64,000 nucleotides of DNA, taken from assembly GCA_947247005.1 (NCBI GenBank), contig OX365948.1, positions 620,001 to 684,000 on the forward strand, given 5' to 3'. A program made the translations under genes and the position numbers. Of the stretch, positions 12,301 to 22,968 are shown in pieces. The DNA comes from Spisula solida. Lineage: Eukaryota; Mollusca; Bivalvia; Venerida; Mactridae. Within the stretch, counting starts at the first letter, position 1. Every line of letters starts with the position of its first letter. Under the pieces are notes generated by a model. That model did no database searches. It saw only the letters and a list, made by a program, of their open reading frames with translations, and was not told the origin of the DNA.

Positions 12301-13385
12301 TTTATCAACAAATTGTTTAATAATTTCATGTATAACAAACCAATTTTCAAGACACATAATTGCATATTATGACTCCCTTGTTCCATATAATATTTATATT
12401 CTTATAAATAAAACCTCGTATCAGTCCATTAAAGGTATTATCATAAGACGGTAAGATGGTAATTCTCCTTATATGACTCTGGAGACCTAAAGAAACTGTA
12501 TATGTTGTTAATTTTATCAAGGGAAACAACCAGCACTCATTGTACCTGCTGATCCGAAAAAATCCGAAAATAAATTACGGAGCGAAGTGCCGGGTACGAA
12601 TTGTGTTGAGTACGAAAAAACATATTCAGGACGAACGGTGGGAAGTCGTGCGAAAGTGTTGAGTATGAAACGTTAGCGAAGAATTTATCCAACGATAAAA
12701 CGATCTAAACTCGTGTTTTATACTCTTTTAAATCGAGTTGCGTGTATATTTTTATCGTAGGGACGGGTTTTAAGGATAATTTTGTAGTTCTTTCTAAGAA
12801 TTTCGACTTGCCCGGGCCGACATACGTCAGTCATCTTTTTGCGTAAGATAACCCATTTTCGTTCAAGAAAAAATTGAAATCTTGTAACGACCATTTTAAT
12901 TAGTCTGGTTCACGACATTCTTACAAAATGCATCTTTTTTTTGGATTTTTTTTTTGAAATCGTAAACAATCGAGAACAGGTCACGTGCCCCTCCATGGAC
13001 TTTTTACTTAAGGCTATCCAATATACCTGCTCGCTCAAGCTCGCAGGTAACAAACATTGCAATGTCATAACATTGTATTTTTATTGTTTCAAACATGTTA
13101 ATAGGAGAAAAAGGCAGTGAAAACGAGTACCTTATTCCTAAGGCCACATACTAATACACAAACTATATATTAAAATAATACATTAATAAGAGAGTTTGCA
13201 ATGTTTATATACACATTGTTATGTAATCAAATGACCGACCTGATTAATCCATTTGTACATGATGTATACTACTTTGTATCGGTCAAACACGTGTTAAAGA
13301 TTTTCTGCGGACAAAAACCACACCATAACTTGCCTGCATAGAGCACCATTATATCCTCAATCAGTTAAATGTTATTTAAAATATG
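9309..13385. other. Long stretch without a supported gene
   Basis: I found no coding sequence. A short direct repeat, AGAGTAGAATGGCA plus flanks, occurs at about 9393-9418 and again at about 9650-9675. Diverged copies of a block containing TTTTGACCGTTTTA... and CGTGTTCATG recur at about 9770, 10110 and 10610, suggesting an old degenerate repeat with roughly 350-500-bp spacing. A minus-strand B-box TAGGTTCGAACTCC lies at about 11183-11197, a SINE relic at most. The interval 12590-12840 has a series of ACGA/TCGT-rich words, and AGCTCGCAGGTAAC at 13036 resembles an element end, but I found no matching partner. Confidence 0.4.
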
Positions 13386-14287
13386 TAAGGAGGTACGCGC
13401 GCCTTTAATCTAACGATCGAATTTTCCTTGAAACGTCTTAAAATGACAGAACAGTCTTCTAGAACAACATTGAAATCATACAAATGATATGTCACCAGGC
13501 TCGTTTTCGATATACATGGCTTTCTAATGACCTACCATTGTATTTTGGTCATTTTATCTATTTCCTGCATTTATGGCACCATTATGTTCTTTTTAAGATT
13601 ATTACTATATGAAACCACTTTTAAGCAATGCATGATATTTTGTGTGTTCAGTGGTCATTCCTATTGACATTAGTCTCAAGTCCAGCTGCCTGGTGAACAA
13701 ATTCAGTATTTGAACATGATAAATAGTTACCCCACCCACTTGCAAAAAAGTGTGATTTTCAAATGATTTCAAACGGACGTCAAAAAATACCTAATGATTG
13801 AAAATGATTTAGAATTGGCCCTAAGTTTAGTATCACATAGAACACCAGTTTAGTCAAATAAAAAATAGGGGTCACCAGCCTTTTTTGGGAGCTGTGCATA
13901 AAAAAGTACTAATTATGAATAAATTTGCATAAAATTAACCTAATTTGCATATTGTAATGAAATAAATTTTTATTAAAAATATTTCAAAATGTGGCTACCT
14001 CTTATAACTAAACCATGCACTACATATTATATATAAAAATGTGCATTTGAACAATTGTAGGGACTTATTGTGAACCAATATTATTCACAATTTTGCCGTT
14101 CCCCACCCACTTTTTCATACATGCAAAAAATAAAAAGTTAAAAATATCTAATTTGTGCGATAATATTACGTTTATTTTCATTAATTAACACTCATATGCG
14201 ATCATTGAAACTAAAATTCATGTTTGTTCTTATCTAATACGATTTTGAAATTTCGCGCATGCGCACAAGGCAGCTCGTACCTCCTTA
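13386..14287. mobile_element. 902-bp non-autonomous TIR DNA element
   Basis: The ends are exact inverted repeats of TAAGGAGGTACG (13386-13397 and 14276-14287). The similarity continues imperfectly for about 20 bp (GCCTT in both arms). The interior is AT-rich and non-coding, with CCCCACCCACTT occurring twice (about 13731 and 14101). The right end lies only 31 bp from the start of the 13-bp/48-bp satellite. No autonomous transposase is present, so the superfamily is not assigned. Confidence 0.7.
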
Positions 14288-14318
14288 AGAGAGACCACCC
14301 GTCAACAAATGCCTCTTT

Positions 14319-14435
14319 GAGTTGTCAGAATGAACTGTATGAACGAGCTGTCAGAATGAGCTGTCAAAATGAACTGTCAGAATGAGCTGTCACAATGAGC
14401 TGTCAGAATGAACTGTCACAATGAGCTGTCACAAT
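14319..14435. repeat. 13-bp minisatellite, 9 units
   Basis: Nine consecutive 13-bp units of GAGCTGTCAGAAT and close variants (GAACTGTCACAAT and others) run without a gap from 14319 to 14435. The last unit is also the first 13 bp of the 48-bp unit that follows, so this short array appears to be the ancestral or sister form of that array. Confidence 0.9.
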
Positions 14436-15911
14436 GGCTGTATAAATCATGTACATTGTATGTAAACTTTGAGCTGTCAGAATGGCTGTATAAATCATGT
14501 ACATTGTATGTCAACTATGAGCTGTCACAATGGCTGTATAAATCATGTACATTGTCTGTCAACTTTGAGCAGTCAGAATGGCTGTATAAATCATGTACAT
14601 TGTATGTCAACTATGAGCTGTCACAATGGCTGTATAAATCATGTACATTGTCTGTCAACTATGAGCTGTCACAATGGCTGTATAAATCATGTACATTGTA
14701 TGTCAACTATGAGCTGTCACAATGGCTGTATAAATCATGTACATTGTCTGTCAACTATGAGCTGTCACAATGGCTGTATAAATCATGTACATTGTATGTA
14801 AACTTTGAGCTGTCAGAATGGCTGTATAAATCATGTACATTGTCTGTCAACTATGAGCTGTCACAATGGCTGTATAAATCATGTACATTGTATGTAAACT
14901 TTGAGCAGCCAGAATGGCTGTATAAATCATGTACATTGTATGTCAACTATGAGCTGTCACAATGGCTGTATAAATCATGTACATTGTCTGTCAACTATGA
15001 GCTGCCAGAATGGCTGTATAAATCATGTACATTGTCTGTCAACTATGAGCTGTCACAATGGCTGTATAAATCATGTACATTGTCTGTCAACTTTGAGCTG
15101 CCAGAATGGCTGTATAAATCATGTACATTGTATGTCAACTATGAGCTGTCACAATGGCTGTATAAATCATGTACATTGTATGTCAACTATGAGCTGTCAC
15201 AATGGCTGTATAAATCATGTACATTGTCTGTCAACTTTGAGCTGCCAGAATGGCTGTATAAATCATGTACATTGTCTGTCAACTATGAGCTGTCACAATG
15301 GCTGTATAAATCATGTACATTGTCTGTCAACTTTGAGCTGCCAGAATGGCTGTATAAATCATGTACATTGTATGTCAACTATGAGCTGTCACAATGGCTG
15401 TATAAATCATGTACATTGTCTGTCAACTTTGAGCTGTCACAATGGCTGTATTAATCATGTACATTGTCTGTCAACTATGAGCTGTCACAATGGCTGTATA
15501 AATCATGTACATTGTCTGTCAACTTTGAGCAGCCAGAATGGCTGTATAAATCATGTACATTGTCTGTCAACTTTGAGCTGCAAGAATGGCTGTATAAATC
15601 ATGTACATTGTCTGTCAACTTTGAGCTGTCAGAATGGCTGTATAAATCATGTACATTGTATGTCAACTTTGAGCTGTCAGAATGGCTGTATAAATCATGT
15701 ACATTGTATGTAAACTTTGAGCTGTCAGAATGGCTGTATAAATCATGTACATTGTATGTAAACTTTGAGCTGTCAGAATGGCTGTATAAATCATGTACAT
15801 TGTATGTAAACTTTGAGCTGTCAGAATGGCTGTATAAATCATGTACATTGTATGTAAACTTTGAGCTGTCAGATTGGCTGTATAAATCATGTACATTGTA
15901 TGTCAACTATG
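14423..15911. repeat. 48-bp minisatellite, about 31 units
   Basis: The unit is a 13-mer GAGCTGTCACAAT followed by GGCTGTATAAATCATGTACA and TTGTATGTCAACTAT. Variants alternate at a handful of sites (TCA/CCA, CAA/GAA, TAT/TCT, TAT/TTT). Since 48 is divisible by three, it opens a 348-codon plus-strand frame (14408-15454). An in-frame TAA within one unit (about 15452) breaks it, and nearly all variable sites change the residue, so I do not call a gene. Units at the right end (15650-15900) are the most homogeneous. Confidence 0.95.
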
Positions 15912-16147
15912 ATTGTCTCATATGCGGTTCTCTCGACGTACTAAAATCGGACAATGTTTAAAAAACTAAAACAAATACATTAGTATTATTTATTTCAAAT
16001 TATAAATATGCGTAACAGTCTAAATGATATATTAAAATCAAACATAAAACATGCAATCAATTATTATTATTATTATTAATAAGTTATTTGACCTTGAATT
16101 CTGATTGGGCAATATTATGGCAATAATTGTACACCGTGGTATGTAAA

Positions 16148-16538
16148 TGGCAATCGATACGCTTGCAAGAGATTCGTTTTACGATGGCAATCGATACTTC
16201 ACGTTGACGTCGATACTTTACGCTGACGTCGATATAGCTTTATGTTGACATCGATACTTGACGTTGTCATCGATACTTTACGTTGACGTCGATACTTTAC
16301 GTTGACATCGATACTTCACGTTGACATCGATACTTCACGTTGACGTCGATACTTTACGTTGACGTCGATACTTTACGCTGACGTCGATATAGCTTTACGT
16401 TTAGATCGATACTTTACGTTGACGTCGATACTTTACGCTGACGTCGATATAGCTTTACGTTGACATCGATTCTTGACGTTGTCATCGATACTTGACGTTG
16501 TCATCGATACTTTACGTTCCCATCGATACTTTACGCTC
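16148..16538. repeat. 19-bp minisatellite, block A
   Basis: Units of about 19 bp, TCGATACTTTACGTTGACG or with GACA/GTCA, are interspersed with a TATAGCTTTA spacer. The segment with ACGCTGACGTCGATATAGC occurs twice in full (about 16219 and 16435), so a higher-order unit of roughly 215 bp was duplicated. Each unit carries the palindrome ATCGAT or GACGTC. The same satellite recurs at 21018-21443. Confidence 0.9.
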
Positions 16539-16690
16539 GCAAGGCTGAAGAACTACACGATGAATCAAAGAAACAACGAAAATCAAACGAAGGACATAAA
16601 TAATCGTGAAACGTGACATTTATTCATTCATACAAGGACTACATGAACGCGAATTTCTCTATGGACTTTCCATTGGGATTACCGATTATA
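16539..16690. other. Spacer between 19-bp array and MITE
   Basis: Short unassigned sequence. GCTCGCAAGG at the array edge resembles GCTTGCAAGA at the other edge of the array (16161), which may be a flanking direct repeat. Confidence 0.4.
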
Positions 16691-17431
16691 CCCTCGGCAA
16701 AACTTATAAGTACACACGTCGTTTTTTCGCTATAACTTTTTTATTTTTTATCATTTTTGCATGAAATTTTGTGTACATGGTATTGACTATCAAAGGACTG
16801 GATAAATACATTTTTTTCTTCAAAATTAAATACAGCGGCTCATTGAACCATGAAACGTCAAAAACCGTAAAATGGCCGTGATATTGACGCGTATGTGCAA
16901 ATTAGTTTTATGTAAGGTAAATTTGAATTTTAGATTTATTGTCAAATTAAAAAAAAAAAAAATAATTCGATGTTTCAAACAACAACATGGTGTATTTTTA
17001 CTTTTAAAAATATTTTTTTATTGTTATGGTCAAGGGGAGTTAACCATGTTTCAAATTGCATTTTTTATCAGAAGTCGATATTTCTAAACCTAAATTGGGC
17101 TTGTTCCTATCATCGTTTTCTTTATTACTGTGTCCATGAAAGAAACATAGACTTGAAACCGTACTGTATCAGCGCAGCGGGGCCATATGTGCATTAGCAA
17201 CCTGCCAATCGCCCGATGAACACACGGCATTATTGTGTTTTTTTAGATTCTGCTGTTGGCATTATTAATTTATTCTATTTGTGACAATTTAAATCAGATG
17301 TTAAAAACATCGATTGTATTGTAATTCTACATATCCAATCTACATATGTTGAAATTTTCAGCACGGTCACACACGCATTGACCGAGCTATGGGCAAATAA
17401 ACAAGTGTGTACTTATAAGTTTTGCCGAGTG
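16691..17431. mobile_element. 741-bp Tc1/mariner-type MITE flanked by TA
   Basis: The 27-bp terminal inverted repeats match except at one position. The left end reads CCCTCGGCAAAACTTATAAG onward from 16691, and the right end is its complement up to 17431. Both ends are flanked by TA (16689-16690 and 17432-17433), the target duplication of Tc1/mariner elements. The interior is AT-rich with homopolymer runs and has no transposase frame. The short frames at 16872-17087 and 16970-17197 have no family features. Confidence 0.8.
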
Positions 17432-17433
17432 TA

Positions 17434-17999
17434 CATTGATATACGGTCATGTGACCGATCTTACCCACGTGCGTCGGGTACAAAATAGACAGACATTTAA
17501 ATCATAGGTACATTGTGTACCATAATAAACATTATGTATTATATTGACATATATGTATAAACATGCATGTAATTTGTTTCTTCGTATGCATAATTTTGTA
17601 TACATGTTGTAAATACACCGGTTCTATTGAATATATAAGGTACCCAGCTTTACGTGTGAACTTGAACAATTTGTTTCAATACATAAAATATCTTCATACT
17701 ATTAGATATAACTTAGAAGTGGCTTTGCCATTCTCGTCGTTTACGACTAAATTTACTATTTTGCACACTAGTGGGTATCAGACATGTATTTGGTCTAAAC
17801 ATATATGTTTGATGAATACTATGCACAATGTTTCCATATACCATATACGTTGCTTTAACTGTGAACTTGAATTCTTCATATATCATCATATATTTCATAA
17901 CATTATGTACACAGTTCTTTTTCACATCTGGAAAATATTTGTGCACAAGCTGTACTTCCACGTTTAATTCCTTTCTTATATAATCATCATTCAATTAGA
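17434..17999. other. Unassigned AT-rich sequence before the LINE
   Basis: A 134-codon plus-strand frame at 17563-17967 and a 93-codon minus-strand frame at 17713-17994 overlap. Neither has domain features, and the translated composition (Tyr, Ile, His, Cys) is that of AT-rich DNA. Nothing else noted. Confidence 0.4.
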
Positions 18000-19374
18000 T
18001 GACAACATCATTACACTTAACATCCCTAAATACACAGGGTTTTAAGGGATAAGCATAAACGTACCCACTTATTGCAATGGTAAATACACCAAAAGGCAGA
18101 TATAACGTTTTTACAAGAAACTCTTTAAAAAAAAATTTACGGTTGACCTTGAAACTGTTCTTTATAATGAATTTGATAAATGGGAACAGTACCATTCTTA
18201 CGGATTGAAAGGCTGCCCCATCTTATTAAATGAGTCAATGATATGTAATGTTTTAGATTCCTTCACTGGAAATAATAACGGAATATACGTCTTACTTAAC
18301 TTTGAGTATAACAATATTATATTTACATTAATAAACATGTATGCTCCTAATGACAAAGAAATCAGAAACGTGTTTTTAAAAAATATCTGAACTTATTGCA
18401 GAACATTCACAAGGAATAAAACTAGTTGGAGGAGATTATAACGAAACATTACATAACATTGACAGAATTACAAAATCAAATAAAACCTATAAGCATCTAA
18501 ATTTAAATGATATAATGAAGTCACACTATAATTGATATATGTAGCACTTTAAATAAAACAAAACACAATTTACATGGCGCAGAAAATAAGGAACCGAAAA
18601 AGGCAGAATTGATTTTTGGCTCATTGAAGAAAATCTTAGTCCACTCATTTTGTCAACAGACATTCGTCCTGCTTTGATCAAATATACTGACCAACTAGCA
18701 ATTTTACTTTAACTAAAACCACCTATAGAAAGAGGACCAGGTTTTAGGAAACTTAACAAAGCATATTGATGCGATACCGAATATTGGCTATGATTGAAAG
18801 CTTAACGACATAAAACATTACAAGTCATAGAACAACATGAGAAATATGTAAAAATAACACAAGAGAAATAGCAATTAAATATTCTAAAAAGAAGTCAAAG
18901 GAAAGAAATTGCACATTATCTTATCTAGAAAAGCAATTAAATGAACTATATAAAAAGGAGTTAACTACAAACAATAAGGAAATGAAAATACAAATCAACA
19001 ATATTGAAGCGAAAATTGAAAATATCTATAGTTTTAAAGCTAAAGGGGCACAAATACGCTCACGGGTGTTATTGTTAGAAGACGACGAAAAAACACATTT
19101 TTTAAAAACAAACTATTTTTTAAATCTTGAAAACTCTAGACAAACAAGAAAAGTTATTAGCTCATTATCAACAAATGGAAACATAATTACTGATAAAAAA
19201 ACCATGTTGGAAGAAACTGTAAATTTTATGAAAATGTTTAATAAAGTTCACAAGTAGACGGTGACGAATACTTATACTCAACGGACACTGATAACACCTT
19301 AAACGAAAATGAAGCTATATAATGTGAAGGACCCGTCACATAGGAAGAAGCTACAAATGATATTAACATAACGA
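18000..19374 (+). pseudogene. Degenerate L1-like LINE ORF2, endonuclease to pre-RT part
   Basis: Fragments in shifting frames follow the order of an L1/Tx1-like ORF2. They include the endonuclease N-terminus with a LQET motif (about 18110), INMYAPND at about 18330-18355, LVGGDYNE at about 18421-18444, RIDFWLIEENL near 18606-18640, and the basic/coiled linker with KGAQIRSRV and EKTHF at 19040-19100. Several frameshifts and stops break it, so it is dead. The reading order is interrupted at 19374 by an inverted insertion and resumes at 20281 exactly at NKSPGMDG. Confidence 0.8.
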
Positions 19375-19381
19375 AAACAAA

Positions 19382-20280
19382 CAGTTTATTTAACAGTTAA
19401 TTTCATATATACAATGGACAATGTGTTTAAGAGTACACAATTTTACATTGATAAATATTTATACATAGATATTACATCCAAAGAACATTACATAACAGTG
19501 CATGACAAATTTGATGCATAGGTACAAACTATCTTATAGTGCAAAACAGATATTGATATTGATAACCTTCAAGAAGTAGCATGTATACAGCAAAGGTAAA
19601 AACGAGATTAATATGGTCACATAATAATGTGATACTTGATTAAACACCAAAGAATACTGACGTTGAATGATTTTTTAACAAACATGGACAATTTTTTAAT
19701 TACGTTCGATAAATTTTGGAATGTTTGGCCTTTTCCAATAGTATTTATGTAAATATTGTTTTCTCAAATCATCGTATAATGGACATTCTAATAAAACATA
19801 AAAATCATCTCCTAATTTGAAACAAATATCACAAGTCCTTTCATTATATGGTTTATGCCATCTGTCAGTTTCGACTTTAAGTATATGTGACATTCTCAAA
19901 CGAGATAGAGAAAATCTAAATTTTTCAATATTTATACATGTTAAATAAGGTCGTAATTGAAAATTGCAAAAACAATACATATGTTCTAGCACGTGTTGAT
20001 TCTCTTAACTCGGAATACCAGTTTTGTATAAACGTATCATTTATTCTTTGTTTAAAAATGTCCATAAATATATTTTCATTTCCTACACCTTGATTGTTTC
20101 AGACACTATTAAAACCTAAAGTCTGTAACAAATTTCTCACGGATTTTGCCAAAGACGCACAATTTGGCTTCTCATTTAAATCTCTTAACATTACATTATA
20201 AATAACTTTAGCATATTTGGTGCTCTTTAGTTGAACAATTTTTATCCAGTATTTAATAACATTCATAGCTCTAATTGTTT
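19382..20280 (-). mobile_element. Inserted LINE 3' end, reverse orientation, 7-bp TSD
   Basis: An 899-bp insertion is bounded by the direct repeat AAACAAA (19375-19381 and 20281-20287). On the minus strand it encodes the C-terminal, post-RT region of a non-LTR retrotransposon. The longest frame, 19992-19696, ends in a zinc-knuckle-like block RTCDICFKLGDDFYVLLECP. The upstream part, about 20280-20000, reads in the same style with a stop. The 3' tail includes AATAAA near 19393. Its style (RW...C..C...LLECP.Y..LR) is of a different LINE clade from the host element. It is a 5'-truncated copy inserted into the L1-like element. Confidence 0.7.
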
Positions 20281-20960
20281 AAACAAATAAAAGTCCAGGT
20301 ATGGACGGACTGCCAATAGAATTTTATACAACATATTTGAAACAAATAATGCATTTGGTAGTTGATTCTTTAAATGAAGGTTTTGATAACGGTAAACACT
20401 CTTTCACGCAAAAACAAAGCGTATTTTCATTACTATTAAAAAGGAGACCCTAATTATTTAGAAAACTGGCGACATATATCTGTTCTCAACACTGACTATA
20501 AAATTTTAGCAAAGGTTTAAGCCATGCGCTTACAGAAAGTACTACCAATTATCATAAGCCACGACCAACAAGGGTTCATTAAAACAGATATATTGGATAC
20601 AACATAAGACAAATTCAAGACGTTATTGATTACAAAAACAAAACAAACACTCCAGTCTTATTTCTAGATTTCAAAAAAGCTTTTGATACAATTGAATGGT
20701 TATTTCTACAAAAATCGGTGTTGAAATTCGATTTAAAAATTCCTTTATACAATGGGTTAACGTTATGTATACCAATATTACCTCATGTTTAATAAATAAT
20801 GGTTAGATTTCGAAACTTTTTAAAATATATCGTGGCGTCAGACAAGGATGTCCATTATCAGCACTTCTATTTATTAATGTCGCTGAAATAATGGCAATCA
20901 AACTAAGAAACAGCACATAAAGATTACTTTAAAAGTGAACGTAGGAAAAACAAAACTAAC
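20281..20960 (+). pseudogene. Degenerate L1-like LINE ORF2, reverse transcriptase part
   Basis: This continues the element left of 19374. Reverse transcriptase motifs can be read across frameshifts: NKSPGMDGLPIEFY (20286-20330), QQGFIKTRYI (about 20567), VLFLDFKKAFDTIEW (about 20655-20700) and RGVRQGCPLSALLF (about 20830-20875). The active-site YxDD box and everything 3' of it are not recognisable. The sequence ends shortly before the second 19-bp satellite block. Confidence 0.8.
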
Positions 20961-21017
20961 ATTCACCAAATTATATGTATTGATTTAGACACATTATCTC
21001 GATATTACAAATATTAT

Positions 21018-21443
21018 GTTGTCATCGATTCTTTACGTTGCCATCGATTCTTTACGTTGTCAGTACGTTGTCATCGATTCTTTACGTTGTCATCGATTCT
21101 TTACGTTGTCATTACGTTGTCATCGATTCTTACGTTGTCATCGATTGATTACGTTGTTCTTCACGTTGTCATCGATTCTTTACGTTGTCATTACGTTGCC
21201 ATCGATTATTTACGTTGTCATCGATTCTTTACGTTGTCCTCGATTCTTTACGTTGTCCTCGATTCTTTAAGTTGTCATCGATACTTTACTTTGTCATCGA
21301 TACTTTACGTTGTCATCAATTCATTACATTGTCCTCGATTCTTTAAGTTGTCATCGATACTTTACGTTGTCCTCGATTCTTTAAGTTGTCATCGATACTT
21401 TACTTTGTCATCGATTCCTTACGTTGTCATTGATACTTCACGA
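21018..21443. repeat. 19-bp minisatellite, block B
   Basis: Units of TCATCGATTCTTTACGTTG, 19 bp, with shorter partial units (CATTACGTTG). This is the same family as 16148-16538, differing mainly by ATTC versus ATAC and GTCA versus GACG. Block B is purer in GTCA units. Open frames of 84 and 129 codons are by-products. Confidence 0.9.
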
Positions 21444-21712
21444 TAGTAAGCGATTATTTATGATACTCTTATGGGCTTACATACCTAACCAGAGCAATCC
21501 GGTCTATGCATACATTGTAGTTATTTCACTCAACGATACAATATCCAAGTATACACAGTATAATGTCATCCTGATTATTTGTGAGTTTTTCTGTCCCGAA
21601 TTCTGATTGGCTGCGAACAAAAGGTCGTCGACTTGTTTTTGGTTTTGAACATTTTTTTCAGAACACTGATTGGCTACATTAAATGTTACAATCTTTTACA
21701 AAGAATTATAAT

Positions 21713-22918
21713 TTACAGCATTTTGCATAAATCTTCTAATGTTTTAAATCCGTAAGCTTGCGGTGCCCTGGTTGCTGGTACGTCTTTGCCTTTCAGTTCA
21801 GAACCAACAATGTATTCCTTTTCTAGTTTTCTCTGGGCCCATGAAATAACTGTATCAATGGCAGGAGTTTGGATATTGACGCATTCAGCAATACCTTTCA
21901 TAACAACAAGACCAAATGGTATATCTTCAGATGTGTACCTATATTTGAAGTCTGGAACGTATCCATCATCTAATTTCTTCATGGGATGTAGTAACCCGTT
22001 GTAAGCTTTATTTGTAACCATGCACGCCTTTAAACTGCTATTGTCCGATATCTGCTCATGGTAATATAACTTATACCAATCAAAGATGGAAATTACCTCA
22101 GACATGTCAAGATCGTTCCTCTGTTTATGAATTTCTTTTGCGGTAGCCACAACTTCATCACTGACTTTGGTAAGTAATTCAGCCTGTACGTCGTCGACGC
22201 CTTGATAAAACAGTGGAGGTTCAGCTAACGGCTTGCCGTCCCAGTCTTTCCATTTTCCGTACAGGACAGGTGGATGGATGATAGATTTAGCCATGAGGTT
22301 CACTGCTATATAATTCTTTGTTGTCTTTACGGTCGGTTTCTCTCCTAGAATGTTTTGTACAAACTGTAACGGTGGTAGTTTGTAACTACCGTGTCCTGGA
22401 ATCATTGAAGCTCCAAGGACATCTTTAAACCCGAGAATTTGTACCTTTTTCGCGAATTCCAAAATTCTACACGCCCATGGTAAAGATTCTAAACTAAGAA
22501 TTGCACATTTGGAAACTACTTCTCCGAGACTTTTTAAGGCTTGAAATTCAAACCCTGCTTGACCTGGCATTCCAACAACGATTGTATTTGGTTTCATATA
22601 TTTAACGATTGCATCAAAGTATTGCTGATGAGCAAAAGCAGGAACGACAAAGAAGACTGCATCAACACCGTCCATACCCTGCGCCGGATCTTTGGTGATA
22701 ACTCTAGGCTTGCCTTTCAACACGCCTTTCTTTCCATCATTATACTGAACATCGATCTCAATGCTGTCCCCTCCCAGTGTGTCCGTCCATCTCTGTGCCT
22801 CGTCTGCAAACAGCGACATGACGTTCACTTCCACGTTGTTGAGAGCCGAGGCAAATGCTGCAAGTGTGTGCGCCCCGTTCCCTCCACCACAAACCAATAT
22901 ACGTGTTGGTGTCTCCAT
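21713..22918 (-). CDS. Opine dehydrogenase paralogue 2
   Basis: A 401-residue, full-length, uninterrupted member of the octopine/tauropine/alanopine dehydrogenase family, a cytosolic NADH-dependent reductive condensation of pyruvate with an amino acid that replaces lactate formation in marine invertebrates. The nucleotide-binding motif CGGGNGAH is at residues 10-17, GMPGQAGFEF at 116-125, and LESLPW at 143-148. The catalytic His is present at 215 (codon 22274-22276) in IIHPPVLYGKW, with W281, R327 and D332 in the opine domain. It aligns to the paralogue at 2564-3781 without net length change through residue 400. Immediately before the ATG the minus strand reads TTTGTTTTTCTATTTTCAG then TTAAATG, a strong acceptor 4 nt from the start, so a 5'-UTR intron and a single coding exon are likely. 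Intact active-site residues argue for a working enzyme. The amino-acid partner cannot be assigned. Confidence 0.96.
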   Translation of the reverse strand: METPTRILVCGGGNGAHTLAAFASALNNVEVNVMSLFADEAQRWTDTLGGDSIEIDVQYNDGKKGVLKGKPRVITKDPAQGMDGVDAVFFVVPAFAHQQYFDAIVKYMKPNTIVVGMPGQAGFEFQALKSLGEVVSKCAILSLESLPWACRILEFAKKVQILGFKDVLGASMIPGHGSYKLPPLQFVQNILGEKPTVKTTKNYIAVNLMAKSIIHPPVLYGKWKDWDGKPLAEPPLFYQGVDDVQAELLTKVSDEVVATAKEIHKQRNDLDMSEVISIFDWYKLYYHEQISDNSSLKACMVTNKAYNGLLHPMKKLDDGYVPDFKYRYTSEDIPFGLVVMKGIAECVNIQTPAIDTVISWAQRKLEKEYIVGSELKGKDVPATRAPQAYGFKTLEDLCKML

Positions 22919-22922
22919 TTAA

Positions 22923-22944
22923 CTGAAAATAGAAAAACAAAACA
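22923..22944 (-). promoter_or_regulatory. Strong 3' splice site directly before opine dehydrogenase 2 start
   Basis: The minus strand has a long pyrimidine tract ending TTTTTCTATTTTCAG, with the AG at 22924-22923. The exon would begin TTAA and then ATG at 22918. This supports one spliced 5' leader exon further upstream, which I could not locate. Confidence 0.6.
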
Positions 22945-22968
22945 TGAGTTATATTGTATAGAAGTACA

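Noticed and set aside
14408..15454. 348-codon repetitive protein in the 48-bp array
   Set aside because: An in-frame TAA inside a unit, several frames open at once, and no synonymous bias. It is explained by a unit length divisible by three.
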